From positions 1 through 12,285 of the forward strand of contig JAHDBK010000054.1 in NCBI GenBank assembly GCA_020630455.1: a DNA stretch of 12,285 nt, written 5' to 3'. Below are positions 1-6,231 of the stretch, piece by piece (position 1 is the first letter of the stretch; every line of letters begins with the position of its first letter). The DNA comes from Saprospiraceae bacterium. Its GTDB lineage: Bacteria; Bacteroidota; Bacteroidia; Chitinophagales; Saprospiraceae. The notes below the pieces were generated by a model. It was not told the origin of the DNA and did not search any database. It was given only the letters and a program-made list of their open reading frames with translations. Position numbers and translations under genes: made by a program.

Positions 1-26
1 TTATCCTTTGTACTTATCCACTCCAT
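1..26 (-). CDS. Partial CDS, N-terminus only; possible DUF551-type protein
   Basis: An ATG at 26-24 overlaps the TAA stop of the upstream gene (TAATG). Only eight complete codons are visible before the window ends: MEWISTKD. An opening of the form M-x-W-I-S-x-K/E-D is typical of the small phage DUF551 proteins, which usually continue with RLPE or similar. Function of that family is unknown. With eight residues the family call is a guess; that a gene starts here is better supported by the stop-start overlap, which recurs through this operon. Confidence 0.45.
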
Positions 27-373
27 TACTTACTGTTTAGTTGTTCGTTTCTTATCTTACAAGCTGATTCTATAGCGGCTGTTCTTGCTTCTGGTAGGGT
101 TTTTAAAGAATCTGAATCACTTGTATTCGAGTAATTTAAAGCGAAGGCAATAGCGTTATAACTAATTACGGACGTATAGTGTTTATCGTTGTAATCAAAT
201 ATTGGCTGTATGTCCGTTATAATGGCTACGGACTCAAAGTAATCTTGTATTACACCCCATTTCATAGAATCTGGTGCTTTTAAAAAATCAGTATAATAAA
301 TAAATGAAGTCAATGGTTGATTTAATAAAAACCACTCGTTGAACTCTTCTAAGCACTTACCTTCTAGTATCAT
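26..373 (-). CDS. Hypothetical phage protein, 115 aa
   Basis: Unrecognised soluble protein without a signal peptide or membrane segment. The N-terminal half is rich in aromatic residues (NEWFLL, SFIYYTDF, WGVIQDYFES). The C-terminus has the pattern LPEARTAAIESACKI, which resembles the closing helix (TxxEARxxAIxKAxEI) seen in many small early proteins of Bacteroidota phages; those are also of unknown function. It lies 18 nt downstream of the 76-aa gene and its stop overlaps the start of the next gene. The ATG follows AAACCAATAAACAATAACAA, an A-rich leader in keeping with this genome. Confidence 0.8.
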   Translation of the reverse strand: MILEGKCLEEFNEWFLLNQPLTSFIYYTDFLKAPDSMKWGVIQDYFESVAIITDIQPIFDYNDKHYTSVISYNAIAFALNYSNTSDSDSLKTLPEARTAAIESACKIRNEQLNSK

Positions 374-391
374 TTGTTATTGTTTATTGGT

Positions 392-622
392 TTACATTCC
401 AGCTAATAATTCTCCACACTTTTCAGGGTCTTCCAATGTTTCCCAAAGGTTTTTAAGTTCCGCCTTTACTCTATTTAATTCTTCTACATCCCTTTTTGCT
501 TTTTCGGTCTGGTTAATTTCCTTGCCTTTTTTATAACCTAAATTATAAGCTTCTTCCGCTATTTGTGTATAGGTAGGATAAGGCTTATACTTATCTAATA
601 ATTGTTTTTTGGTTAGTTCCAT
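392..622 (-). CDS. Hypothetical phage protein, 76 aa, helical
   Basis: Short, strongly charged protein, predicted mostly helical. Residues 36-65 (EINQTEKAKRDVEELNRVKA and following) look like a coiled coil. The N-terminal part, YKPYPTYTQIAEEAYNLGYKKG, has a tyrosine-rich pattern I cannot assign. No cysteines for zinc binding and no signal peptide. It sits 4 nt after the YopX gene and is clearly in the same transcript. No function can be assigned from sequence. Confidence 0.78.
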   Translation of the reverse strand: MELTKKQLLDKYKPYPTYTQIAEEAYNLGYKKGKEINQTEKAKRDVEELNRVKAELKNLWETLEDPEKCGELLAGM

Positions 623-626
623 TCTC

Positions 627-971
627 TTAGTTTTTTATTAGTTCTTTTGATTGGTGTATGTTTCCGATAACTTCTATAGATGACCATGCATTATGATTTT
701 CATATCTCCATAAATAAATATACTCCAAGTCCTTAACCTCAATTATATTGCCGTATTTTGTTCTTAACTTATCCCCTGTATAAATCTCTTTACCGTTCTT
801 ATCCGTTAAGGCTGTAAATTTACCTATAGTACTTTTTTCAACCACATACGTAGGGTCTTCACTAAATCCAGTATTTATAAAATAAATATTAGGTTCAATA
901 GATAAGTTTGCACTTAAAAAACGGTACACCCAAGCATTATTACTTAATGCTCTAAATTTTAGTTCTTTCAT
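627..971 (-). CDS. YopX family protein, 114 aa
   Basis: Matches the YopX family (PF09643) in both diagnostic ends. The N-terminus KELKFRALSNNAWV corresponds to the usual K-x-K-F-R-A-W opening. The centre has FTALTDKNGKEIYTGDKL (residues about 52-69), equivalent to the family's QYTGLKDKNGKEIYEGDI. The C-terminus VIGNIHQSKELI matches V-I-G-N-I-Y-E-N-P-E-L-L. YopX proteins are common in phage and prophage early regions of Firmicutes and Bacteroidota. Their biochemical role is not established; the fold is a small beta-barrel. About 50 nt follow the preceding small gene. Confidence 0.93.
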   Translation of the reverse strand: MKELKFRALSNNAWVYRFLSANLSIEPNIYFINTGFSEDPTYVVEKSTIGKFTALTDKNGKEIYTGDKLRTKYGNIIEVKDLEYIYLWRYENHNAWSSIEVIGNIHQSKELIKN

Positions 972-1020
972 TGGTTTATTGCTTATCTGTTATTCTCTAT
1001 AGTGATTGATTAAATTCATT

Positions 1021-1188
1021 CTATTTTTTACTTTTTCTAATATTTTGTATCTCTTTTAGTATTTCATTTAATTCATTTTCCAACCTAATAATTTTAGGAT
1101 GCCCATGCCTTAATGTTAACCTCAAATCTTTACAGTATTTAAAATATTCCCAATATTGATAATTCAATATTTCAAGTTTAATCTCCAT
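1021..1188 (-). CDS. Hypothetical small protein, 55 aa
   Basis: Found by reading the gap between two longer genes: an uninterrupted frame of 55 codons from ATG (1188) to TAG (1021), 13 nt after the upstream stop. It begins MEIKLEILNYQYWEYFKYCK and ends EIQNIRKSKK. The first half is rich in aromatic residues (YQYWEYFKY); the second half is a probable amphipathic helix with regular Leu/Ile spacing and a basic tail. Leaving it out would create a 230-nt hole in a block with almost no gaps. No family recognised. Confidence 0.65.
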   Translation of the reverse strand: MEIKLEILNYQYWEYFKYCKDLRLTLRHGHPKIIRLENELNEILKEIQNIRKSKK

Positions 1189-1201
1189 TTCTGATAACGA
1201 A

Positions 1202-1477
1202 TTAAATATTTATAACCCTTTTTAAAGTTTCTTTATCACCTGAAAAATCAGCACCTATTATTTTTTTACCTTCAATAATTTGATTTAAAAGTTCAATAGA
1301 ATCTTCTTTCCATTTCTTGACCCTATCAGAACCCGAACCAGTTGAGTTATCTATAGCTTTTTCAAATGGAGTTTGTGGCTTATTCATTTCTTCATTAAGC
1401 ATTTTTAATCCATAATAAGCTAAATCAATTTTAGCGTATGTTTCAAATACTTCTTGGCTTTCCATTATACTCTTCAT
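1202..1477 (-). CDS. Hypothetical phage protein, 91 aa
   Basis: Unrecognised soluble protein. It has an N-terminal helical part (residues 1-32, ending EEMNKPQ), a Gly/Ser-rich turn DNSTGSGSDRVKKWKE (about 43-58) and a C-terminal part LLNQIIEGKKIIGADFSGDKETLKRV. A second ATG four codons in (MESQEVF) is a possible alternative start. The longer form is used because ATG 1477 directly follows an A/G-rich stretch (TCAAGGGAA). The gene has an 89-nt gap upstream, larger than most in this operon. Confidence 0.75.
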   Translation of the reverse strand: MKSIMESQEVFETYAKIDLAYYGLKMLNEEMNKPQTPFEKAIDNSTGSGSDRVKKWKEDSIELLNQIIEGKKIIGADFSGDKETLKRVINI

Positions 1478-1566
1478 TTCCCTTGATTTTACTTATACAA
1501 TTTACAAATTTTACCCCACTTTTACAACTTTAATTCCTTAATTTTCAGAGGTTTAGAGGGTTTTAC
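1478..1566. other. 89-nt intergenic gap in the leftward operon
   Basis: No open frame of useful length and no strong inverted repeat. On the leftward strand it contains AAAATTTG, one base off the TAnnTTTG -7 box, but without a well-placed TTG upstream. A weak internal promoter cannot be ruled out. Confidence 0.4.
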
Positions 1567-1791
1567 CTACTGATTAAAATTGTTATATTCAATTATATTT
1601 TTTTCAGGAACTAACACTTTTACCACAGCATATGCTCCAGACCAAAAACCTCCTTGATTAATCTCTTTTATTCCTTGATAAATAGCTTCGTGTGCTTTGA
1701 TTTTTTCTTCTAAAAATTTTTGATTTATCCTTGTAGCTAACTCTTCAACTATAAGGTATTTTATTCCATTTAATTCTACAGTCACTTCCAT
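1567..1791 (-). CDS. Hypothetical phage protein, 74 aa
   Basis: Small protein opening with a beta-type segment MEVTVELNGIKYLIVEE, then a basic amphipathic helix (ATRINQKFLEEKIKAHEAIY), then a glycine and aromatic segment GGFWSGAYAVVKVLVPEKNI. No known family recognised. The ATG is 20 nt downstream of the HTH-like gene at 1812-2039 and the frame is free of stops with normal phage-like composition. No membrane segment is convincing: the VVKVLV stretch is too short. Confidence 0.75.
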   Translation of the reverse strand: MEVTVELNGIKYLIVEELATRINQKFLEEKIKAHEAIYQGIKEINQGGFWSGAYAVVKVLVPEKNIIEYNNFNQ

Positions 1792-1811
1792 TCTACTATT
1801 TATTAGTTAAT

Positions 1812-2039
1812 CTATTCTATACCTACTACTTGATTAGTGAAATACTTTTCAGCAGATGAGCCTAACCAGTTGACAAAAAATAAAAACGTTTTCATATTTA
1901 TAGGTGTATGTCTTTTGACCCTGTAAAAAGTACTTTTGCTTATTCCATTGTCCGTACAGAATTTCGATAACTCTATACCTTCATACATTACCTTAGTTTC
2001 TATATCTTCGATTAATTTTGGATAGTCTAAGTATATCAT
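1812..2039 (-). CDS. Small putative helix-turn-helix DNA-binding protein, 75 aa
   Basis: Residues about 20-45 (GIELSKFCTDNGISKSTFYR then VKRHTP) read as a helix-turn-helix: the G-I-S-K-S-T-F-Y-R segment fits a recognition helix preceded by a short turn, as in XRE/Cro-like proteins (LAxxxGISxxTxxRxxxG). The C-terminal NMKTFLFFVNWLG is probably a packing helix. Its ATG overlaps the stop of the 58-aa gene upstream (ATGA), which implies coupled translation. It could be a Cro- or CII-like regulator, but no target can be named. Confidence 0.7.
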   Translation of the reverse strand: MIYLDYPKLIEDIETKVMYEGIELSKFCTDNGISKSTFYRVKRHTPINMKTFLFFVNWLGSSAEKYFTNQVVGIE

Positions 2040-2212
2040 TCTATTTCTTTGCTTAATTTTTTTTGAAAAACACCGATTTTATATGCCTGTATCATATACC
2101 CTTTTCTCTTTATAGAGGGTATCATTTCTAAATAATCTTTAAAGGACATATTCTTTTTTATTACCACTTCTACTATTTCGGACTCATGCAACCCTGTAAA
2201 CTTTTTAGCCAT
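2036..2212 (-). CDS. Hypothetical small protein, 58 aa
   Basis: A 58-codon frame filling the gap between the 249-aa gene and the HTH gene. ATG at 2212 lies one base after the upstream stop, and TGA (2038-2036) overlaps the next ATG. Sequence runs MAKKFTGLHESEIVEVVIKK to a lysine-rich C-terminus (QKKLSKEIE). Basic and mostly helical. The segment NMSFKDYLEMIPSIKRKGYM has a helix-turn-helix-like rhythm but no clear match. Tight junctions on both sides make it a likely real gene despite its size. Confidence 0.72.
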   Translation of the reverse strand: MAKKFTGLHESEIVEVVIKKNMSFKDYLEMIPSIKRKGYMIQAYKIGVFQKKLSKEIE

Positions 2213-2213
2213 A

Positions 2214-2963
2214 TTATATAATAGAGGTTAAGTCATGTTTTAATTTCTTGAAATACCCCTCTAATACTCGTTTTCTGAATAATGGTAAAACCCCGTCATG
2301 CTCCCCTATTTTAATATTTTGCATATCTTTTAATAGTTCCCTGAAAGCTGGCGTGTCGGTAAGTCTGTCCTTCTCCATTTGAGTACGCCTTTCTAGTAAC
2401 GGAATATAGAAAGTACCTTTTGCCCCGTCCATTATTAAATGATACCTTTTCTTAACCTCTGTGGACTTATCCAATTTTGGAAGTATACCGTTATCATATA
2501 GATATTGAAAAGTCTCGTTAGTGCCTTTACATTCCAAATTCTTATTTGATTTCCAATGCTCCCAAACAGCCACCACAATACTTTTAATATCTTGCTTAGG
2601 TTGGTTGAATTGCTTATAAGAGTTTACCACCTTTTTAAACAGAATAACATCTAAATATCCGCTTATAGGTGTCAATGGTCTATTGTCATAGCTTAATTGA
2701 CCGTTTACGTAAGCATCAAAGGCTTTTATTATGTACTCTGGTGTTAATCCCCACATCGATTCTTTAACCTCTTTTAAAAGGGCTAAAATGTTTTTTTGGT
2801 TTTGCTCCTTATCTGAATTAACCGACAATTTCAATTCTAAGTGATTGATGATAAAAGCTACTATTGTATTCAATGCGGATTCTGGTAAGGTTCTAAATGG
2901 AAGTGTCATTCCTTTAGGCTTATCGGCCGTTGTAAGTCCTGTGTTAGTTGTTGTTAGTTCCAT
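2214..2963 (-). CDS. Putative phage replication accessory protein (loader-like position), 249 aa
   Basis: Largest protein of the replication module; no enzyme motif is visible (no Walker A, no polymerase or primase motif), so it is not an ATPase helicase. It is helical. Residues about 65-120 (EVKESMWGLTPEYIIKAFDA, then NRPLTPISGYLDVILFKKVV) form a conserved-looking block, and residues about 130-180 contain a second helical region (AVWEHWKSNKNLECKG). It overlaps by 20 nt the 99-aa gene, which follows a stand-alone DnaA domain IV gene. From that context I infer a helicase loader or replisome-organiser partner; sequence alone does not show it. Confidence 0.6.
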   Translation of the reverse strand: MELTTTNTGLTTADKPKGMTLPFRTLPESALNTIVAFIINHLELKLSVNSDKEQNQKNILALLKEVKESMWGLTPEYIIKAFDAYVNGQLSYDNRPLTPISGYLDVILFKKVVNSYKQFNQPKQDIKSIVVAVWEHWKSNKNLECKGTNETFQYLYDNGILPKLDKSTEVKKRYHLIMDGAKGTFYIPLLERRTQMEKDRLTDTPAFRELLKDMQNIKIGEHDGVLPLFRKRVLEGYFKKLKHDLTSII

Positions 2964-3243
2964 ATAATAATTTTTCTGTTATTGTCATTGGTTTAACTGT
3001 TTTGGCATCTACTACGGTAATATTCTTAGCTCTACCGAAATTTGTATTTTTGTTTCTTTGCCATGTTCTTAACCTTCTGTTTATATCGAAGAACTTCTGA
3101 CCTTCAAACCTCATTTTGGTTTGTGATTTATTTGGCTCGCACCAATAGTCCGTAAAATCTTCCAACAAATCAGCGTGGTAATTATCCAGTGCTATTGCAT
3201 AGACCTTGTTTATAAATTCAGTTTCTCTTTCTTCCAGTGTCAT
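2944..3243 (-). CDS. Putative replisome-organiser C-terminal-domain protein, 99 aa
   Basis: The centre, residues about 28-66, has the pattern D-F-T-D-Y-W-C-E-P-N then S-Q-T-K-M-R-F-E, ending R-R-L-R-T-W-Q-R-N. This strongly resembles the C-terminal motif (DYW...K...W..W.RN) of phage replication proteins that bind origins or load helicase, except that here it is a free-standing protein. The remainder, with basic residues and TVKPMTITEKLLYG, may be a docking tail. It sits between the DnaA-domain-IV gene (4-nt overlap) and the 249-aa gene (20-nt overlap). The role is inferred from motif and neighbours. Confidence 0.6.
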   Translation of the reverse strand: MTLEERETEFINKVYAIALDNYHADLLEDFTDYWCEPNKSQTKMRFEGQKFFDINRRLRTWQRNKNTNFGRAKNITVVDAKTVKPMTITEKLLYGTNNN

Positions 3244-3650
3244 GCTGCTATATAGTTTTTAAGTGATTGTGAGTTTCTTTTACATATTTCCAATAAATCA
3301 ACTTTCAACGGTATTATTTTGGTAAATTGGTTATTATAGTAGGTATCGATAATTGAGGTTTCCAATTCCATATATTGACTTATAAAAACGTTATCTACAT
3401 CTAAAAATCCTTTTATCTTGTTATCCGCATGTAATATAGTGGCGTGGTCGTGTTCTTTAAATCCGTACAAATCCTTTCTTAACTCACCAATATTTTCAAG
3501 GCTCAATGCCGTGTATTTTCTGCTAAAGTGATAAAAAACCTGTCTAGGCAATACTATCTCGTTCCTTCTTGAAACGCTTAATAGTTTCTCTTTAGGTAGT
3601 CCGTAATAAATACAGACTACGTTTAATATATCGTGAATGTCAAGTATCAT
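3240..3650 (-). CDS. Stand-alone DnaA domain IV (origin-binding) protein, 136 aa
   Basis: Residues 8-80 match the DnaA C-terminal DNA-binding domain (Bac_DnaA_C, PF08299). VVCIYYGLPKEKLLSVSRRN corresponds to the first helices, VLPRQVFYHFSRKYTALSLE to the basic helix region, and DHATILHADNKI (68-79) to the DnaA signature DHTTVLHACRKI. The AAA+ domain is absent, so there is no ATP binding. About six extra residues (RKDLYGFKEH) lie between the LSLxxIG helix and the signature helix. A 55-residue C-terminal extension is not assigned. It probably binds a phage origin or competes for DnaA boxes. Overlaps both neighbours by 4 nt. Confidence 0.85.
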   Translation of the reverse strand: MILDIHDILNVVCIYYGLPKEKLLSVSRRNEIVLPRQVFYHFSRKYTALSLENIGELRKDLYGFKEHDHATILHADNKIKGFLDVDNVFISQYMELETSIIDTYYNNQFTKIIPLKVDLLEICKRNSQSLKNYIAA

Positions 3651-3904
3651 AACAATCTGTATGAAGTTCTGTTCGATCCGTCCACATCTTTAATAATACA
3701 GACTTGCTCTATTAGGTTTTCTCTTTCCAGTTCGGACATTCTCTTTTCTACTTGGTAGTATGAAAGTTCACATAGTTGTGATATTCCGTAACTACTTAAC
3801 AGTGTTTCGTTGCTCTTTAAGGTTTTAAGTATTATTCCTTTATGACCGCCTTTATCGATTAAAAGGTGTGCAATTGCGCTAGTTGTTCTTGTAAGTGTTT
3901 CCAT
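3647..3904 (-). CDS. Winged-helix DNA-binding protein, 85 aa
   Basis: Residues about 22-83 fit a winged helix: SSYGISQLCELSYYQVEKRM gives a helix-turn-helix, followed by SELERENLIEQVCII and DVDGSNRTSYRLL as the two-stranded wing. The pattern (xxxLxxLxxxxLIxxxx...GxxxYRL) is shared by MarR/ArsR-type and phage replication winged helices. It is the first gene of a four-gene overlapping set with the DnaA-domain-IV protein, so it may act in origin recognition rather than transcription. The stop overlaps the next ATG by 4 nt. Confidence 0.72.
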   Translation of the reverse strand: METLTRTTSAIAHLLIDKGGHKGIILKTLKSNETLLSSYGISQLCELSYYQVEKRMSELERENLIEQVCIIKDVDGSNRTSYRLL

Positions 3905-3906
3905 AT

Positions 3907-4269
3907 TTAATCGTTTAAAATCTTATTTACTATTCCGTCTATTGCCTTAGGGTTCTTCTTTCTTGCTTCGTTTATCTTTACCAAATTGAATAAATCAACC
4001 ATATTACCCTCACATATATACTTTATACAGTCCATGTATTGAGTTGAAATAATGTCGGTACTTTCTTCTGCTTCTTTATCGGCTAGATCAAACTGGTTTA
4101 ACTCCGCTTTTAATAGTTGTTTTTGATACAAATTGCCGTACTTCTTTAACTCTTTATTATATAGAGAAGGGTAGAAACTTAACTTTTCCAAGTAATATAA
4201 AGCCATTTGAGTTGCTACTACGCTTGTACCTACATCTTCTTTTAGTTTATTCAATCTTTCGTTTTGCAT
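3907..4269 (-). CDS. Hypothetical helical phage protein, 120 aa
   Basis: Soluble, nearly all-helical protein with no recognised motif. Residues 13-45 (GTSVVATQMALYYLEKLSFY and on) and 70-110 (acidic, then MVDLFNLVKINEARKKNPKA) are the main helices. The DKEAEESTD stretch is acidic. It lies 4 nt after ninG and 2 nt before the winged-helix gene, that is, between the recombination and replication modules, and could serve either. No function can be assigned. Confidence 0.72.
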   Translation of the reverse strand: MQNERLNKLKEDVGTSVVATQMALYYLEKLSFYPSLYNKELKKYGNLYQKQLLKAELNQFDLADKEAEESTDIISTQYMDCIKYICEGNMVDLFNLVKINEARKKNPKAIDGIVNKILND

Positions 4270-4273
4270 GTTA

Positions 4274-4927
4274 TTACCAGTATTTAATCTTTAATTTATC
4301 CTGTAACTCGTTTAACTTTACCCTATACTTATTTGATACTTCCCTGTACCAAACCGCACTTGTTTTAAATGTACTTTTAGCTAAGTTTTCTATTTCAATT
4401 ACCATTTCCTCGCCTATCTCATAAACAAGGTTCTTTCTAAATACATCTTGCTTTCCGTTGTGCTTAGTATCTCCGTTACATGTTTTACATTGAGGTCTAC
4501 AGTTGTTTAAATGATACCTTGTTGCTTTATGTTCCCTCTTTTGATAGTGTCCGTTATCAAGCTCCTTAAGGGGTACTATCTTGCCACAAGTATAACAAGT
4601 ACAATTCCCGTTTAAATCAGCGTAAAAAAGCCTTATATACCTACTGAAATACATATCGGCTAATCTCATAGCGGAAGAGCTATCCTGTTTTCTTTTTTCT
4701 TGCGTTCTTTTCTTGCGTTCTTCTTTTTTCTTATTCTCGATGTTCTTTTCAACCTTAGGTTGAAACTGTTTTTGATAGTGTATTTTACCCCCTTCTGTAG
4801 TTTGCATCCAATCGAAAAAGCATGAAGGACATAAACCAAATTTGCGTGTATTGGCTTTTACCATTTTACCGCATGATTCGTAACCGTGCGCCTTATTTAT
4901 TCCCTTACACTTTTTTTCTTCTAGCAT
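4274..4927 (-). CDS. ninG: NinG/Rap-type recombination protein, 217 aa
   Basis: C-terminal two thirds match lambda NinG/Rap (PF05766), a structure-specific endonuclease that acts on recombination joints. CYTCGK (111-116), LDNGHYQKREHKATRY (123-138) and NCRPQCKTCN (142-151) form the Cys/His/Asn cluster of the family, a treble-clef HNH-like metal site. The N-terminal 36 residues hold four more cysteines (C7, C19, C33, C36), a probable extra zinc ribbon. Residues 60-83 are a long basic linker (KKKEERKKRTQEKRK). Length is close to the lambda protein (about 204 aa). Neighbours are recombination genes, which supports the call. Confidence 0.9.
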   Translation of the reverse strand: MLEEKKCKGINKAHGYESCGKMVKANTRKFGLCPSCFFDWMQTTEGGKIHYQKQFQPKVEKNIENKKKEERKKRTQEKRKQDSSSAMRLADMYFSRYIRLFYADLNGNCTCYTCGKIVPLKELDNGHYQKREHKATRYHLNNCRPQCKTCNGDTKHNGKQDVFRKNLVYEIGEEMVIEIENLAKSTFKTSAVWYREVSNKYRVKLNELQDKLKIKYW

Positions 4928-4928
4928 T

Positions 4929-5129
4929 CTATTTATTCAAGTGTTCTAATTCCCTTTGTGCGTAAGTGATTATCTTTTCTAAATCCTGTTTATTCTCCCC
5001 TTTATCCCTTAATAAGTATTTTAATATATTGCCCTCGTTGAAGTTTAGACCAAGAATCTTTACCATTGATATTACATCATGCCCCTCTACTGTTCTTGAT
5101 GCGTACCTTTTAGGTATTTCTGTTTTCAT
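4929..5129 (-). CDS. DUF3310 domain protein, 66 aa
   Basis: Residues 16-65 match DUF3310: EGHDVISMVKILGLNFNEGN, then ILKYLLRDKGENKQDLEKII, ending AQRELEHLNK. The family pattern is H-x-V-I-x-x-x-x-x-x-G-L-x-F-x-x-G-N-x-x-K-Y-x-x-R, then a DLxKAxxYxxRE helix. Phage DUF3310 domains are sometimes annotated nucleotide kinase or SaV-like, but no kinase activity is evident from the sequence. One base separates it from ninG and it overlaps the upstream 68-aa gene by 4 nt. Confidence 0.85.
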   Translation of the reverse strand: MKTEIPKRYASRTVEGHDVISMVKILGLNFNEGNILKYLLRDKGENKQDLEKIITYAQRELEHLNK

Positions 5130-5332
5130 ATCAATTTCTTAGGTTTTCTGTAATGCTCCGCTTTTTCTAATATCCAATTTCTCCTAATATTGATAGCTTC
5201 ACTTTTACTAGTCCAATTCGTTTTATTATAAATGTTACCAGAGCATTCTTCATTTTCAAATACCCTAAACTCATTGTTTCTTTCTTGAAGTTCAAAGAGC
5301 TTTCTTAGTTTCTTTAATAGTTTGATTTTCAT
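5126..5332 (-). CDS. Hypothetical basic protein, 68 aa
   Basis: Small lysine- and arginine-rich protein (LLKKLRKLFELQERNNEFRV) with a basic tail (EHYRKPKKLI). The middle NKTNWTSKSEAINIRRNWIL has two Trp residues. Possibly nucleic-acid binding because of charge, but no motif is recognised. The gene follows an 86-nt gap with a strong inverted repeat and overlaps DUF3310 by 4 nt. Upstream of the ATG is TTAATTAAAATAAT, an A/T leader without a Shine-Dalgarno site. Confidence 0.72.
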   Translation of the reverse strand: MKIKLLKKLRKLFELQERNNEFRVFENEECSGNIYNKTNWTSKSEAINIRRNWILEKAEHYRKPKKLI

Positions 5333-5345
5333 ATTATTTTAATTA

Positions 5346-5401
5346 ACCTAGAGCATTACTAGGTCGCTTATTACCCTTCAGTTATTTGTAATGCTCTAGG
5401 T
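5346..5401. repeat. 14-bp perfect inverted repeat in intergenic gap
   Basis: ACCTAGAGCATTAC (5346-5359) and GTAATGCTCTAGGT (5388-5401) are exact reverse complements with a 28-nt spacer, filling most of the gap between the SSB-like gene and the 68-aa gene. A shorter alternative stem, CCTAG (5347-5351) with CTAGG (5359-5363), shares one arm. There is no T-run after either arm, so it is not a typical terminator. It may be a regulatory or processing hairpin in the polycistronic mRNA, or a DNA operator. Confidence 0.8.
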
Positions 5402-5418
5402 GTTTGATTATCAGTTAG

Positions 5419-5790
5419 TTAACAGAAAGGAAGATCATCATGATCCTCTTCGTTTAATGCTCCAGCGGGTTCAAATGATTCTGCTGGTGGAACTGCTGGT
5501 GTACTGGAATTTGCAGAAACTCCCTCTATTCTCCAACCTTGAATTGAATTGAAGTGTTTTGCTTCTCCTTGTGGATTAACCCATTCCCTACCTCTAAGGT
5601 TAATACTGATTTTTACATATTGATTTACAGCATAACTATTCAATAAATCACATTTGTCTTGATGAAACTCTATTGAAATGTGTTGAGGGTATTGCTCTTC
5701 CGTTGTTACAACTACCTCTCTTTTTCTGAATCCATTTGATCCAAAAGTTTCTGTTTCTCCGATTAACTTAATCTTACCTGTTACTTCCAT
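5419..5790 (-). CDS. DUF3127 single-stranded-DNA-binding-like protein, 123 aa
   Basis: The body (1-90) matches DUF3127 (PF11325), an OB-fold-like family found mainly in Bacteroidota: MEVTGKIKLIGETETFGSNG, then KREVVVTTEEQYPQHISIEF, then GREWVNPQGEAKHFNSIQGW. A low-complexity Pro/Ala/Ser linker (93-110) leads to an acidic end EEDHDDLPFC. That end looks like the SSB C-terminal tip (DDDIPF), which recruits partner proteins. I infer that this is the phage SSB. It sits next to the NinB-like and exonuclease genes. One extra Cys follows the usual terminal Phe. Confidence 0.85.
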   Translation of the reverse strand: MEVTGKIKLIGETETFGSNGFRKREVVVTTEEQYPQHISIEFHQDKCDLLNSYAVNQYVKISINLRGREWVNPQGEAKHFNSIQGWRIEGVSANSSTPAVPPAESFEPAGALNEEDHDDLPFC

Positions 5791-6231
5791 TTATAAATAT
5801 TTACTATTATTGATTACTTGCTTTTCTATTTCGTTTATCGCTGCTAAATCCGTAGGCTCTGGCAGATAGATACCAGCCTCCTTACTTGACCACGTTCTAA
5901 ACTTATCTATCGCTATTGTTGTTTGTCCACTATCTAAGTCGGCAAAGCTTTTCCAATCCTCTCTTACTTCGCCTGTTTTAAGGTTTACATACTCGGTCTT
6001 AAATAAATCGGGGTTAACTATCTTTTTAAATATTTCTTGCTTTACATACTCCATTGTTTCCCCATATTCCAGACCGAACCAACTAAATAAAAGATGAGCG
6101 TAGGCGTTATGTTGAATAGACTTCTTAGGGTGTTTTAGTTTTATCTCTATACGGCTTTCATTGTCCATAGCTTTTTTAAACTTCTGTACAGCCCTATCCC
6201 TATCAAATCTTTTAGTTAATTCGTAAATCAT
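5791..6231 (-). CDS. NinB-like recombination protein, 146 aa
   Basis: General plan of lambda NinB/Orf, a recombination mediator that binds ssDNA and SSB. Residues 29-50 (EIKLKHPKKSIQHNAYAHLL) match the family's K-x-R-S-x-x-Q-N-x-x-x-H/W segment. Residues 53-75 (GLEYGETMEYVKQEIFKKIV) match the following E-x-x-x-x-x-L-K helix. Residues 97-126 (ADLDSGQTTIAIDKFRTWSS, then GIYLPEP) match the S-T-x-L-x-x-x-x-F-x-x-x-I-x-x-x-A-x-E-x-G-I-x-x-P-x-P end. The gene follows exonuclease by a TAATG overlap and precedes the SSB-like gene without a gap. Confidence is moderate because NinB sequences are very divergent. Confidence 0.72.
   Translation of the reverse strand: MIYELTKRFDRDRAVQKFKKAMDNESRIEIKLKHPKKSIQHNAYAHLLFSWFGLEYGETMEYVKQEIFKKIVNPDLFKTEYVNLKTGEVREDWKSFADLDSGQTTIAIDKFRTWSSKEAGIYLPEPTDLAAINEIEKQVINNSKYL

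Noticed and set aside
14..22. TTATCCACT, 8 of 9 against the DnaA box TTATCCACA
   Set aside because: A single near match; no cluster of boxes was seen in the window, so no origin is called from it.
339..536. Rightward open frame of 65 codons
   Set aside because: It is antisense to two leftward genes with better context, is low-complexity Ser/Phe-rich, and has no leader of the type used here.
4212..4424. Rightward open frame of 70 codons rich in Leu and Tyr
   Set aside because: Lies opposite ninG and the 120-aa gene; the hydrophobic composition is what the reverse of a Lys/Glu-rich gene gives.
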